Shown here: piece after piece, positions 1 to 12,155 of the stretch | Numbering within the stretch: the stretch's first letter is position 1 | Layout of the letters: each line of letters opens with the position of its first letter | DNA from: Poronia punctata | Lineage: Eukaryota; Ascomycota; Sordariomycetes; Xylariales; Xylariaceae | Assembly (NCBI GenBank): GCA_022579005.1 | Contig: MU401523.1 | Location: 112,302 to 176,301, forward strand | Length of the DNA: 64,000 bases | Reading direction: 5' to 3' | Notes under the pieces: model-generated | Databases searched by the model: none | The model's input: the letters and a program-made list of their open reading frames with translations, nothing else | Told to the model about the DNA's origin: nothing | Translations under genes and position numbers: made by a program

Positions 1-1
1 C

Positions 2-1383
2 GACGTGGACCGTGGCCACTCTTCACATTCGGTTCTCGTCGTCGATGGTTACACGTTTGGTGTCCTGGAAGATGACCGAGCCTTGACCGACATGTTTTTC
101 GAACTAGCAGTCCGCATAGACTCGGTTATCTTCTGCCGTGCCTCTCCGAGTCAGAAGGCGACTCTGGTCAAGGGGGTCAGGGACAAAGACTCGTCTTGCG
201 TCACTCTGGCGATTGGCGACGGAGCCAACGACATATCCATGATTCAGGCCTCTCATGTGGGCATCGGCATATCCGGCCGTGAAGGGCTTCAGGCAGCTCG
301 GGTGGCAGATTACTCTATTGCGCAATTTCGATTTCTCCAACGCCTCTTGCTTGTTCACGGCCACTGGTTGTAGTAAGTAAAATCCCCGAAACCTATCTAG
401 CTTAGCAGCCTGTGAGGTAGAAGAGAATATACTGACGCATCTCACTTGCATAGCCTGAGGACCAGCAAGTACATCCTCTGTACCTTTTGGAAAGAATGGG
501 TGTTTTACCTTGTCCAGGGCCAGTACCAACGCCTTAATGGCTACAGCGGGACGTCTCTATATCAGTCATGGAGTCTAACGTTATACAATGCCGTGTTCAC
601 GTCTCTACCCATCTTCTTCCTCGGGCTTTTGGAGCAGGACTTATCGCCCGAGACTTTACTTGCCGTGCCTGAGCTTTATTCATTGGGGCAGCGCGACGAG
701 GGTATCAACCTCAAGAAATGCTTTGCATGGGTCCTCCAGGGAAGCGTTGACACGGTGCTTATTTTTATCGTCGTGTGGTTGGAATTCCTTTTCAATCTCG
801 ATGGCGGCCCGGGCAACACCAATTCACACGACAACTCGCTCTTTCCAATGGGTTCTCTGGCCTTGACTATAATTATCGTGCATATCAACGTCAAAATCCT
901 GTAAGTGCAACTGACTTCTTGTGACACTCGTCTGATTGTACTTGATTCAATAAACTGACGCCCGCCCATAGCATACTGGAAATGCATCATAAAACTTGGA
1001 TACCTCTCGCCGCATGCGCACTATCAATATCGCTCTGGTTCTTTTTCCTCCTCATCATCGGAGCCCTACCAATCAAACACTCGCAAGATTCGCCTTACCG
1101 TATAAAGGACGGATTCGTCGACATGTTTGGGAAAAGTCTGAGTTGGTGGCTAGTCGCCATCATAGGAATACTCATCGTGGTGGGTGTCAACCTTGGTGTA
1201 ACTGCGATCCAGAGGGTCTTCTTCCCCACAGACAGGAATCTCTGGCAGGAAATCGAGCAACAAGGCGGAGTCGCGGCCCTACAACAACATCGTTCCGAGT
1301 CGAATGCCGAGGACGGTCGGAAACCTTTGTCGGCCGCTCCTGAAGATCCACCGTTGGACGGACGTGTTGCTGGGCACCGATGA
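2..1383 (+). CDS. P4-type phospholipid-translocating ATPase (Dnf3-like), C-terminal part
   Basis: Lipid flippase that moves phospholipids from the outer to the inner leaflet of Golgi or plasma membranes using ATP. Only the C-terminal part is in the window; the 5' end is cut off. Exons 2-372, 454-900 and 972-1383 join in frame (splices GTAAGT..TAG and GTAAGT..TAG). The first exon carries the end of the P domain, with the CRASPSQK and GDGAND hinge motifs and the EGLQAARVADYSIAQF stretch typical of P4-ATPases. Exons 2 and 3 encode the last membrane helices, including TLLAVPELY, which resembles yeast Dnf3 more than Drs2 or Dnf1/2. The family assignment is firm; the Dnf3 subgroup is inferred from memory of that region. 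A soluble tail of about 50 residues follows the last helix. Confidence 0.92.
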
Positions 1384-2189
1384 CAACAAGTCGACGATGA
1401 CAAGACCACGCGATTTGTAAGCTGCGCAATCTACCCGGACGGGCCACGATAAAGACGGACATGTGATGAAGTTTGTTGTTTTGGGGATCTGGATTGGGGG
1501 TTTGGTGTTATGGCAGTTCCGGATCAGGCATGTGGACCGACCAACTCTTGACCCTTGAATATTGTACATAGTAGTTTTACAAGTAAGCACATATGTACGA
1601 ATAGATATATGAGTATATATTAAATGAAGCAGAGATCTCAGCATCAAAGTTTACGTGTATATACATTATGCAATTTTCAGAATACTCAAATATCTGTTCC
1701 CTATCTAAAAGTGTGCTACTCGTAGTCTAGTCAAATATCGGAATCAGAAATGTCGTTTCATCCTTGTAAAGAAAAGAAAGAGAAGGATAGGGCGAAGCTG
1801 AGTGAGTGGCAAGTGTGCTGTGCTGTGTTGGCATTGGGCCACTGCTGCATGTGATACGTCTGTATATCTTGGATCCATCACTACCTTACCTAAGGTTAGT
1901 CCCATCCAAATCTTTTGGTGGAGAGGAGAGGGAATTTTGTATACGTGGCTTGGTTTTGCCCAATTATTGGCCTGGGTATCCCTTTTTCTTGTACTTGTAC
2001 CTTGACAATGTCTACCTACCTAGTCTAGGTCATGGGGTTTTGTTATTCTTTCTCAGGTTACTCGTACTCGTAATTCCCCATTCTTCCTTCTTCCTTCTTT
2101 ACTTTTTACTTACACATACTCATTATGTGCAGCAGCAAAATCGTAAGGTTTAGGGGATCAATCATGGACGGACAGACCCGTCCCTACCT

Positions 2190-2217
2190 AAAAAAAAAAA
2201 GGGGGGGGGGGGGGGGG
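2190..2217. repeat. A11/G17 homopolymer pair
   Basis: Eleven A followed directly by seventeen G. It is one of four long G or C runs in the window (others at 33652-33668, 41385-41404 and 41486-41567). The length is likely to be unreliable in the assembly. Confidence 0.9.
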
Positions 2218-2434
2218 ACAGCTGGAACCTGGGTACCTTACATTGCCGCAGCTGTGGGTCGTGATGACTATACTTACCTATACCTATTCCAGATAGGTAC
2301 TCTCTTGAAACCCAATTGGACATCTTTGTCAAGTTCAACCCAGGGACACAACATAATAATACACGTGGATGCAAGTGACAACAGACAGACTCGATAGGTA
2401 GGCGTAGCTTGTGATATGTGTGAATCATGATGTG

Positions 2435-2483
2435 TTTGCATTTGCATTTGCATTTGCATGATAGATAGATAGATAGATAGATA
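2435..2483. repeat. Microsatellites (TTTGCA)4 and (GATA)n
   Basis: Four perfect TTTGCA units are followed by about six GATA units. They lie in the spacer upstream of the modin-like gene. Confidence 0.9.
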
Positions 2484-2751
2484 CCTAGTTATTGCCCCTT
2501 TGGGCATCAAGGGCGCATAACTATGTATGTATGTAACTTAAACAAACCATGGTCCCGTCTGTCAGAAGAGTCTCAAGTCACTTAAAAGAAGAAAACAACT
2601 CTTATTCTGTATTACTTACAGAATTAACCCCTGTCAACCTGTGTCTGTGTGTTTGTGTTATATTCCTTTTATTTTTCTCTCTTGCTTATTATTGGTGGTT
2701 TTTATCATCGTGTTATAGAGGTCGTTATTATTGGGTGGTGGTGTTAAGAGT

Positions 2752-4964
2752 ATGGCGACCAACATCACAGCCGACATAGAGCAACTCCTCGCAGAGCTCG
2801 TCCGGATAACTACCAAAATAGCGACTGTGGTAAACAGTACCAGCAAAAGCGACAGAGACGACGACGCCAACGGCTCGTTGGCATCCACTGCCAACAGTCT
2901 ATCCCTCTCGGCAACGATATTCGCCGTTGCCGCCTTTCTCATCGCCACGCTACAGGCAGTGCTGGAATATTCGAACGCGGGCGATTCGAACCGGCACAAG
3001 TGTAACGAGTCGGCCATCGGGCCGTTTGCCAAATATGTGATAAAACAGTGGTCTCTGAGCCATTGGCGGAGGAAGTTCTACTATCCGCGCATCCAACTCG
3101 AGTATGCCTACATCTTGCATCTGTGTCCGGGCGACTACGATACCTATGAGGCGCCGGCGCCCCCCAAGCCGCGGAAACGGATCCATACCATGACGAGCAG
3201 GATAAACACCATGTCGAGCGCCGTCTCGAGCGCCATGTCCAATACCGTGTTTGGCGGCGTGTTGGACAAGATATTGGCGCCTCCTTTCCTCAGACGATTC
3301 CGCCAACCGGCCTTGTTCGAGTCCCGGCCACGAGCCACCTGGGCTCAGCTGTTTTCCGTGAATGATTCCCTGATTCCCGTGCAGGAAATCATTCACTCCT
3401 ATCTTGATGCTGATAGTATATCTGGCGCTCTGGATGTTCCGGCGCAGATGGTCGGTATGGCTTCCCTGGGCATGTTGGCTATCGTCATGGGCTTCGATAG
3501 TGTCAAGGTCAACACGGAAGAGAGAACGATTCGAGCGTTTGGTATCGATGGGTCTCTCACGACGGAGGATCTGGCTGGTTTTGGAAAAGTGGTTAGGTTT
3601 CAACATTACCGGACGAATTACCCGCGTCGGTATTCTTTTAATCGAAAGGATTGGATGCGCGCCGGTTTTCACCTAACCAGGGGCATATTTAATATCGACG
3701 CTTTGCATCTCACACCGAGGTAAGTAAAGCACTTAATAATGAATGATGTTTTCCTGGATATATTTGTCATCTAATGAACGGTTAGCGATGGTCAAGATAA
3801 GCTAAAGGAGTATAATGGCTCTTATTCGACAATGGTGTTTATGCAGGTCCAATCATCTGGAATGATCAAGACTTTGAATTCAGAGGTAAGTGGTTCTTGT
3901 ATGATTTGGACGAGCCGCATTCACTAACAAGCCGTCTGCTTTAGATCGAGAATGAGAACCGAAAGATACGATCCAACGCCGAAATATATGACGACATCAT
4001 GGCCATCCCCAAGGAGACAAATCAAGCGGCAGTTGTCAAATTGCAGGAATACATATCCCCCGACGACATGAAGTATCCCGTCATCTTTGTCACCATGGCA
4101 CTAGCGGGGTACCCGTTCAACTTTGCCGGATTCCCTAGTCGTCTATTGCTCATACCCTTCCTGGGTCAATGTGTTCAGTACGCGAGAAATGTGTACGGGC
4201 GATGGGAGAATGCGTCGACGTTTTCGTGGGAACGCATGTACAGCTTCGACCTATTCAAGACGAGGGATACCGGATTCAACGCCGACGGCGTGTACATAGA
4301 CAGACTGTACCGCATGGGTTTATCCCATTGGGCATTCGAATACGCCGAGCCGGTTGACTTTGGAAAGTGGTCTCCCTGGGCGGCGCGCTATCTCGACGAG
4401 ATGAAGAAGGAGGGGCGCTGGAAGGTCCTCCTGAGCCCTGTCGCCGACCTCTTGAAGGAATTCGACCCTCGATTCTGGGCCGACATCATACGCGAGAAGA
4501 GATATGAATACGTTGGCGGCTATCCGATCCCGTTCGAAAGCGTGCCGCAGTTCATGTTGAAGGTGCAGATGGCACTCCTCGATATCTCCATCAGGGACCT
4601 CCTTCATACCATTTGGAAAACGCAGAAATTCAAGATGCCGTATATCGGAACAGAAGGCCTATATCTGCCCCGACTTTTCTCGTCGGGCAACTTCATCAAC
4701 CTCGTCATGGAAGCCATGTTGGCCACGGTGAAGAAGAGACCGGAGGGCTCCGAGCTTTTCGAGGGTCTAGAGGAGGAACTGCACTCCAAGCTATTCGACG
4801 AGACCGTTCCCTGGCCCGAGAGTCGCGAACAAGCGGCGGATCTGGCCGATCTTTTCAGAGTGCGCGTTTTGCTCTATACCGCTTATCTCTTGGTTATTCA
4901 GGACTCTTCGGATATTTTGGAGTTGGAACAGCTCGGGACGGATTTTGTTCTGCCCATGATATAG
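2752..4964 (+). CDS. Membrane-anchored protein of unknown function, modin-like
   Basis: Predicted 695 aa in three exons: 2752-3719, 3786-3885 and 3945-4964. All splices are canonical and the joined frame is open throughout. I chose the ATG at 2752; the reading frame is open a little upstream but without another ATG. A single strong hydrophobic segment at about residues 48-70 (ATIFAVAAFLIATLQAVLEY) is followed by a Cys/His-containing stretch and a long soluble region with several Trp- and Tyr-rich segments. The arrangement of N-terminal helix followed by a KCNESAIG-type motif recalls fungal proteins annotated as modin, but I cannot confirm this from memory. No catalytic motif was recognised. 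The gene itself is well supported by the clean splicing; the name is tentative. Confidence 0.8.
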
Positions 4965-7218
4965 ATACACCCGAGTGTCGCAGTTAGAGTCTTGGAGAGA
5001 GTTGGTTCCAATGTAAATAATGTACATGTACAGTTGGGGAAAATTGGTTAGACTTGGGACAGTGTAGATATAAGGGCCGATACTAAATGATACTAAGGTT
5101 AATGGTGTGGTACTTCAAACTTGGCACGATGAAAACTCCGAGTCACCCACCCTCATGTTGATCCTGATACGGGGAATTTTATACTGTACATACGTGTATG
5201 TGAGTAGGGTGATAACTCAGCTCACTTACCTACCTACTTTATGAAGCCGGACAAGAGATTTGTTTGTCGGATGCCCTATCATTAACGCGCGTGCGTATGT
5301 TCCCAACCAACACCCACCCCCCACGTTCCCACAGTGTCGGGTCCGAAGGACTATCACGCGCATCTTTATCCGAGCCGGATGATGGATCTCTTGGGTCGGC
5401 TTGTTTCCAAGGCACAAATGCTTATGTTTCTTGATATTCTTCCTAATGGTTAGTTTACCTTAGTGCTTAGGTATTAAGTAAGTAGAAAGGGCTTGGAAAG
5501 ACATGTCCCCACGATGTTACGAATCGGTTAGCGCACAGGTTTCTTGAGTTTTGAAAACCGTCCCTGGTCCCCTGAATTATTAGGCTAGCCCGCCTAGTAG
5601 TTTTAGCACTCAAACACACGTATGATATCATGATACGTGCCGCTAAGCGTAGTAGCGCCGCGGGGTGGTGTTTGGGGTTCCTGCACTAACCTAACCAACC
5701 GAGTGTGCCAAGGTAGGTAGACAGTTCCAAGCTGGTGGGCAATCACGAAAGGTACCTACCTACATAACTTACTCGCACAATGTCTTCAAGTCTCCCTAGG
5801 TACAACTTGGGGCATGTCCGTTTTTCTGGTATTTTACACAAATTACTCGGCTACAACTACCTACACGTGGGTTCAGTACAGAATATCATATATGTATACA
5901 TAGGCTTTTTGTTTGTCAAAACTTAGTAAGGGCTTAGATGGAAGAATATGTTGCCTTCTTCTACCCCGCGTCTTGCTTCGTTACGAACCAACGCTATCTC
6001 GGCCGTTAGAAAATTAGCCTGGGGAATAAACTTCCTGTTGGCCAGCATGTAGTTAAAAACTCTTGTTATAACATTAACGGGATACCGGTTCAAGCCACCT
6101 TCCCAATAAGACCAGATTCAGCTCGTACAAGAGAAAGCTAACAACTCAAGGAAACTTGGCTTATATGCGAGCTACGAGCCTATTCGTTATTACACCTTAC
6201 GGATATCGCAGAAACCTTCCGGAAATCTGTGTCTAATGAGATAGGGCATAATTCTAATGCAGGTGCGGTGTAGGTACTTCGCCATTTACCTAACCTAAGC
6301 GGCGTACATTGGATTGGCTAAAGTACCTAGTTACAGGAATGAAAAAACGTACACCTAGGGGCGTAATGTCTCGGTTTATCGGGGTGGCTAGATTCTGTCA
6401 TTTATCAAGGTTGCTTTTTTCACAAGCTACCATGTAAGCCTACAGGTGTCATGATAAGAACACATGTTGACCATTATTTTTCTACATCTGCTCTGTACGC
6501 GTATATACCATTAAAATCTGAGGCGGGGGCTAGGTTCAGAAGCTTTTCGGATTGTGGGGGGACCCTGAATGAGGTTGGGGATTTGGTTGACACTACGGGG
6601 GTCGGGGTGACCCACGACTCTCACACGGCACAATCAATCACAGTGCAGATTTTGTATCCCTCCCTCCCTACTTTTGTTGTTTGTCCTTTCTTTGCGACGA
6701 TTTATGCAGGGTATCTTAAACCTAGGTACCTAGTCTAAGTAATTAATAACTAATGAGAGGCAAAGAATGTACATCGGACCATCCGGGAAGAAAGGGTCTA
6801 AGCTATGGGTCCGACTTCCGAGATGTTAGCCGTGTTATGTCCCCTAGACATTAGATCTGGATGGATTGTTTTGGTGACGACATGGCGGACCATACGATGT
6901 ATATATTTCCGTCAACCCCAACCTTTTGCATATGGGGCTCTTAACAGTCAGGGTTCAGATGATTATGCTTATTTGAAATTTTTGGGACTTTATAAATAGC
7001 CCTTGAGGACCCATCACTTATCATCGAAACAGCATGCATATATGATACCCAAGGCTATCTTTATGAATCAGACAACATACCTTCCACTTCGCTTAGACTC
7101 TGAATAGTAGAGCCGTCTACGGATACTCACAAGCTAGAGTACCTTTGCGACGCCGACAGTTCGCCGAGAGTCCTACGTCCAAGATCTTTCGGGATACGCG
7201 GACCTATTATTCTTCACG
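4965..7218. other. Intergenic spacer, 2.25 kb
   Basis: No gene recognised on either strand. It contains many short TACCTAC/GTAGGTA-type runs (for example near 5225, 5712, 5757 and 6719) and a TATA-like element at 6991 that may belong to the transporter downstream. ORFs here are short and show no family features. Confidence 0.6.
6991..6998 (+). promoter_or_regulatory. TATA-like element upstream of the amino-acid transporter
   Basis: TATAAATA lies 221 nt before the chosen ATG at 7219. The position would fit a leader of roughly 150-190 nt. There is no transcript evidence; this is inference from motif and spacing. Confidence 0.3.
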
Positions 7219-8871
7219 ATGTCTCGGGATCCAGAGAAGAACGATGGCAATTCCAACGACGTCCCTAGTTATACCACCGACGCCGTGTTTGGGGAAATCA
7301 CCAAGGATGGACCCAACTATAGGAATGTGCGTTGTTACTCGTACTTGCCAGACGGGTTCAATCTAGTCTAGTCTCGATTATTGACGATGGTGCTACGCAG
7401 GTCGGGTGGGTCGGGACTTCCGTCCTGATGATGAAGACGCAGATAGGGCTTGGCGTACTTTCCATCCCTTCTGCTATGGATACGCTCGGTTACATCCCGG
7501 GAATCATCAGTATACTCGCCATTGCCATCATCACCACCTGGTCTGACTATATTGTCGGTACCTTTAAAATTCGCCATCCCGAAGTCTATGGTATTGACGA
7601 TGCCGGCGGATTGATGTTTGGTAAAGTTGGAAGATACTGCTTCTCTGCTGCTTTCGTTCTGTGTAAGTTTCCCTCTTCATCTCTTTTTTCTCGGGTTTCC
7701 TCCGGCTGACCAATAATAGTTTGGATATTTGTCGGCGGGTCCGGCATTTTGGGTATATCGATATCACTTAATTCGGTATCTACACATGGCGCATGCACAG
7801 CCGCCTTCGTGGCTGTCGCTGCCATCATGGCCTTTATCGGGTCAAGTATACGGACATTGAGTCGTGTCAGCTGGTTAGCATGGGTTGGGCTTTCTGGTAT
7901 CCTAACTGCTCGTGAGTAAAAATCCTTGTCTGCTTGAGTCGAGCTCGGGGAAACGGGAACTCCTCCTGACTTCGTCTTTCCAAATATCTAGTCTTCATCG
8001 TCACAGTCGCAGTGGGTGTCCAAGATCGCCCGGCAGCTGCCCCACAAGAAGGGCCGTGGACTCCTGATTTCAAACTTTTTGCCCGACCCTCCTTTGCCGA
8101 AGCCGTTGCCGCCGAGGCCACGATAGTATTCGCCTACTGCGGTACTACGGCTTTCTTCGCCATCATATCCGAGATGCGCGAGCCGAAACTCTATACCCGA
8201 TCCCTTATATTCTGCCAGTCTACCGTCACCATCACTTACATCATCGTGGGCACTGTCATCTACTATTATTGCGGTTCGTATGTGGCTTCACCCGCCCTCG
8301 GCTCTGCTGGGGTTATGGTGAAGAAAATCTCATATGGTATCGCTTTGCCCGGGCTTTTGGCGACTACCATGATATCGCTACATGTAAGTTAGCCCTGAAC
8401 TCCTCTTTTTGTCTGTGCTTGTACGACAACCTAAATACTGATTGTTCGGATCAAAAGATTCTCGGCAAATTCATATTTGTCCGTATCCTGAGCGGTACGC
8501 CTCACCTGACCTCCAACAGCTTCGTGCACTGGGCAACGTGGCTCGGTTGCATCGGCGGCGTGACGACTATCTCGTACATTATAGCGAGTGCTATCCCAGT
8601 CTTTGGCGAGCTGGTCGCCCTCATTGGTGCGTTGTTAGGCACGCTCATGTCGTTCCAGCCTATGGGCTGTATGTGGCTATTCGATAACTGGAGGCGGGAG
8701 AGAAATATGCGGTGGTATTTGATGGTTTGCTTCTGTGTATTCGTCATTGTTTCCGGTACTTTCCTTATGGTGTCGGGCACGTACGGGTCGGTTGTGGCGA
8801 TTATAAACTCTTATAAGCAGTCGGGTGGCTCGGCGGCTTGGTCATGTGCCGATAATTCGAACTCGGTGTAA
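7219..8871 (+). CDS. AAAP-family amino-acid transporter (Mtr-like)
   Basis: Proton-coupled amino-acid permease of the AAAP family (Aa_trans), predicted plasma-membrane protein of 455 aa. Exons: 7219-7326, 7401-7662, 7720-7911, 7992-8383 and 8458-8871; every join keeps frame. The N-terminal cytoplasmic tail ends in VFGEITKDGPNYRNVGW, and the first helix carries MMKTQIGLGVLSIP; both are hallmarks of fungal neutral amino-acid permeases such as Neurospora Mtr. About eleven hydrophobic segments follow, and the last is close to the C terminus. The substrate cannot be fixed from sequence; neutral or aromatic amino acids are the usual guess for this subgroup. The first intron contains one copy of the octamer TACTCGTA. 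The gene converges on the ornithine cyclodeaminase-family gene with only about 200 bp between stops. Confidence 0.9.
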
Positions 8872-9078
8872 TGAGTTTTGCGAGAGATACCCAAGAACAT
8901 GAATGACGATTCCAAATGCATGGCAATTCTCATATAATAAGCCCCCCGAGTCCTCCTCGGTCAAACATCGTGAGAGATTCCATACGTAAGGTGGGTGGCA
9001 GTGGAACCGAGGAGTGCTTGTATAAGTATCGATGTAGGCTCGTGACATCTCGCCGGAAAAGAATAGACAGAACCGGGT

Positions 9079-10173
9079 TTAAAATTCGGGTACGACAGTG
9101 CCAAGTCCTTGTTTCTTCGCAAATTCCAAAATGACGTTACTGGCCGCAAGATCCATCGTCCCAACCCCAATACTCTTATACACAAGTAACCCTTCTGACA
9201 AATGCTTCATCTCCTCCCCATCTCGATTCATGTCAACCGTCCCCAGTTCGACTACATGCTCAGCCCCCAACTTACTCTGAATAAACTCTCCCGTATGAGG
9301 CACGACCGTGTCGCGATCATCAACAAGTATATAACGGGCTGCTTTCGAATCCGCAGACTTTTTGTTGTCCACGACATGTTGCAGTAAAGCCGGGTCCAAC
9401 TCAATCATATCAGACTGCCATGAGCCCACGGCAGAGATATACGGTCCACGCTCGTTCCCCTCGTTCCCCTTTCCCCCTAGTACTTCTTCAGCCGAGAACA
9501 AAGGTTCCCTGGCTCCGGTAGTACAAAAGATCGCATCGGCCGCACGCAAACGTCCGATCAACGAATCTTCTCCCTTTCCTTCTTCCTTACCCCCGAGAAG
9601 AACAGAAATCTCAGCCTTTGATTTCCACCTCTGTTCATTCTCCCCTTTTATTTTCTCCACCAACTGTTTCGCGCGTTCAACCGTGCGATTAACCACGACA
9701 ATCTCCTCAATCTCATCCCCCCGCGATAAGAGCATCAGGCGCAAATGCCAAAGCGCCTGTTTTCCCGCGCCGAATATCACAACTTTCCGTACATCCGTGC
9801 GCCAGGACCAAAAGGGGATCAAAGCGGCCATTGAAGTGCGATAGCCCGTGACTTCTTCGGCGTTTAATATCCCTGTGGGTATGCCCTGCGCATCACATAC
9901 TGCTATCATGCCGTGTAGGTCGCCGCCGTCTTTGGGCTGGACGATGATTTTGGTGCCGATGCTGGTGGGGGAGGTGAATGGGCGGAAGAGACATTTCGAT
10001 CCCTCGGGTCGGTTGACGATGGTTGGTTTGGGTTGGAGGTAACGTTCGTCGTGGAGGGCGAAGGCGGCCAGGCCGGAGTAGATTTTACGGAGGATTATTT
10101 TGGCCTCCTCGCGGGTGAGGTTTATGAGGATTTGGTGGATTTGGGTGTCGGTGAGGATTAGGAGGTTGCCCAT
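9079..10173 (-). CDS. Ornithine cyclodeaminase / mu-crystallin family enzyme
   Basis: NAD(P)-dependent enzyme of the OCD/mu-crystallin family, 364 aa, single exon. Members include ornithine cyclodeaminase, ketimine reductases and alanine/opine-type dehydrogenases, so the reaction is not certain. Visible features: GYRTSMAALIP leading into a Rossmann dinucleotide-binding loop VVIFGAGKQALWHLRL near residue 140, a NRTVERAKQL strand-helix after it, and the C-terminal SIGVGTMDLAASN motif of the family. I chose the ATG at 10173 (context GTCAAAATGG), where homology to the family begins. An in-frame ATG 93 nt upstream would add a Ser/Thr/Arg-rich stretch unlike the family and I consider it leader sequence. 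It lies convergent to the transporter. Confidence 0.88.
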   Translation of the reverse strand: MGNLLILTDTQIHQILINLTREEAKIILRKIYSGLAAFALHDERYLQPKPTIVNRPEGSKCLFRPFTSPTSIGTKIIVQPKDGGDLHGMIAVCDAQGIPTGILNAEEVTGYRTSMAALIPFWSWRTDVRKVVIFGAGKQALWHLRLMLLSRGDEIEEIVVVNRTVERAKQLVEKIKGENEQRWKSKAEISVLLGGKEEGKGEDSLIGRLRAADAIFCTTGAREPLFSAEEVLGGKGNEGNERGPYISAVGSWQSDMIELDPALLQHVVDNKKSADSKAARYILVDDRDTVVPHTGEFIQSKLGAEHVVELGTVDMNRDGEEMKHLSEGLLVYKSIGVGTMDLAASNVILEFAKKQGLGTVVPEF

Positions 10174-10802
10174 TTTGACCCCCCTTTTTGTTTTTGAAAG
10201 TGATTGATAGGTAGGTGAAGATCTGGAAAGGGATGAATGAGCGAGTGGGTGAGTGAGTGAGTGCATGAGTAGAAGGGAGTTTAGAGTGGGACTTCGGAGC
10301 GGTTCGAATACCTAGGCTTTCATCAACGGGGTCGGTCTTGACACTGTGTGTACAAGTACAGCGGTGTATGAGGGGAGTAGCGACATCGCACGGTCCCACC
10401 CCCGCATTGCACCTACCTCAGTATCTACTGCCCGGGATAAACGGAGCACGTACGGGTTAGTACCTACTTACAGCTGTAGGTTACAAGGATATATCATTTT
10501 ATTTCGTATTTTGTAGTTTTGGATTAGATTATTAGGCGTCAAATAAAACATGTAGGTATCTGCCATAGCCACTGACCGTGACAACTGCTATGTGCTCAAC
10601 CCCCCTTTCTCCCCTAACCTTAGCATTAAACATTAACTACTTCCTCACCCTCCCCCCCTCCCCCCCCCCTGAAACCCCTTCTATGGCCAACTCTAATACA
10701 GTATGGAATAGATCAAACCAAATCAATATTATTACCCTTCAAAAAAAAAAACCCATCTCATCCCCGTCTTGTAAGTGAGGTAAAACCGGCCCAACCAAAT
10801 CA
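10174..10802. other. Intergenic spacer, 0.63 kb
   Basis: This lies upstream of the OCD-family gene and downstream of the metalloprotease, both read on the minus strand. It contains a C-rich run at about 10645-10670 and an A run at 10741-10750. No gene is seen. Confidence 0.6.
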
Positions 10803-11851
10803 TTATTTCTTACCAAGACGATACTCGGCCCACACTTTCCGCATCCGAGCAGACTGGCCGGGCGTAAACTCATTCATGCAACTATCAGGCGAATAGTCCA
10901 TATAGTTATGAATCGAGTCCTTCCCGGGCTTCTTCGGACAAGAATCCTTACCCTCGTCGCACTTGAAGCTGGCGGTATTCTGTGCCGGCGTGTCCTTGAT
11001 GCGGTCGTGCGGACCATCACAATCCCCGCCGTAAAACGGGTGCAACAGGCCGAGCCAGTGGCCGATCTCGTGAGTGGCCGTCCGGCCTAGCCATTTCCCG
11101 TTGCCCCCGCCCGGCAGGGTGCCGGCGACGATCAGGATGCCGTCGTTCCACCACGCGGGCGACTCCTTCTCCACGTCTTTCTTCGGCAGGTACGTGTACC
11201 CCAGCAGGCCGCCCAGGCTGCGCACGATGTAGATGTTCAGGGTCGCGTACGAGCCTCGTCGCAGCGTCTTCTTCATCAGCGTCTCGCCCGCTCCGCTCCA
11301 GCCCTTTAGGGCCCATTCTTCGTTGTCTGTACGGGTTATGTCGACGAGCTCGAATCGGATGTTGTGTGGGGCGAAATCCTCTTTGTTGTTGTTGTAGGTA
11401 ACCGTCAGTTTTTTTTTTTTTTTTTTTTGTTCATGTGGCTCCAATACCCTATGTTAATGTATAGGGGCAGAGATATGATATATATGACTTACTATTGATG
11501 ACGACAAGCTGGTCCTTGAGCACCAGATTCGATAGCGGAAGATAGTCGCCTAATTTGAATTGTTAGTTTACATCAATCAATCAATCAATCAACGAGGTAA
11601 AGTAAATTAAAAAAGAAGTAAAAAAACTTACCGCCGTAGACGTCATGGAAGAGAATCTGGACCGTGATAACATCCGTATGGGGCCAGAGTACGGGAAACA
11701 TGGCCTCTTCCTCTCTGGCCATCCTCTCCATGTCGGCGAGGAACTCGTCTGGGACTTCCGTGCCACACAGAGACGTGTTGCCGTGAGGCATCCCCATCGC
11801 CAGCATGATACTGGCGAGTATAACGAAAACAAGGAAGCACAGAGAAGCCAT
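10803..11851 (-). CDS. Secreted M43 (pappalysin-type) metalloprotease, MEP1-like
   Basis: Secreted zinc endopeptidase, predicted 284 aa in three exons (11851-11632, 11549-11493 and 11380-10803). The N terminus is a signal peptide (hydrophobic stretch SLCFLVFVILASIMLAMG). The third exon has the zinc site HEIGHWLGLLH at about residues 196-206 and a Met-turn NYMDYS at about 250, the metzincin hallmark of family M43. Cysteines after the zinc site (CDG, FKC, DSC) fit conserved disulfides. The last intron is the weak point: it contains a run of about 22 A on the coding strand, and I placed the acceptor at AAAG/AGGAT because this gives INKDFAPHNIRF, matching the family, and keeps frame. Related enzymes degrade host or substrate proteins outside the cell. 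Confidence 0.85.
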
Positions 11852-12052
11852 GTTGATACCCAGGTCTTGAAAAGAAAAGGAGGGAAAAAAAAAAAGGTAG
11901 ACTTGGAGTGATAGCTGTAAGAGGGACTGTAGTGATAAGATGTAAATGTAAAAAAAGAAAAAAAGTTGGGAATAGTAGTTGATGAGTTAGGTGAAGAAGA
12001 GAAGAGCGATGGGCAGTCTTTCTGGTAGGAATTCTGTCACAGTTCACAGTTC

Positions 12053-12155
12053 ACACTGCCAGGGGGGGTCCGTAAATGACTTCTTGTTATTGCACAAGGA
12101 GGGAGGTTTTCTCTGAGAAGCAGAGGTCTCCTGTATCTACTTATATAGGCCTATC
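12053..12155 (+). repeat. Dispersed ~100-bp repeat, copy 1
   Basis: This segment, from ACACTGCC to GCCTATC, matches 60181-60280 in the same orientation with an estimated 85-90% identity by eye, with several one-base indels. Shared landmarks are TTATTGCACAA, CTCTGAGAAGCAGAG (a 5-bp hairpin) and CTGTATCTACTTATATA. Similarity weakens on both sides, although both copies are preceded by GTCAC. It is probably the remnant of a mobile element such as an LTR end or MITE; the class is not determined. Confidence 0.75.

Larger units (their letters stand above)
1384..2751. other. Intergenic spacer, 1.4 kb
   Basis: No gene is visible. It holds three TACTCGTA octamers (1717, 2059, 2065), an A11/G17 homopolymer pair at 2190-2217, four copies of TTTGCA at 2435-2458 and a GATA tetranucleotide run at 2460-2483. 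Long reading frames here run through these simple repeats. Confidence 0.7.

Noticed and set aside
11381..11444. N-terminal poly-Lys start for the metalloprotease
   Set aside because: It comes from reading through an A run that I place in an intron; it lacks a signal peptide and ATG.
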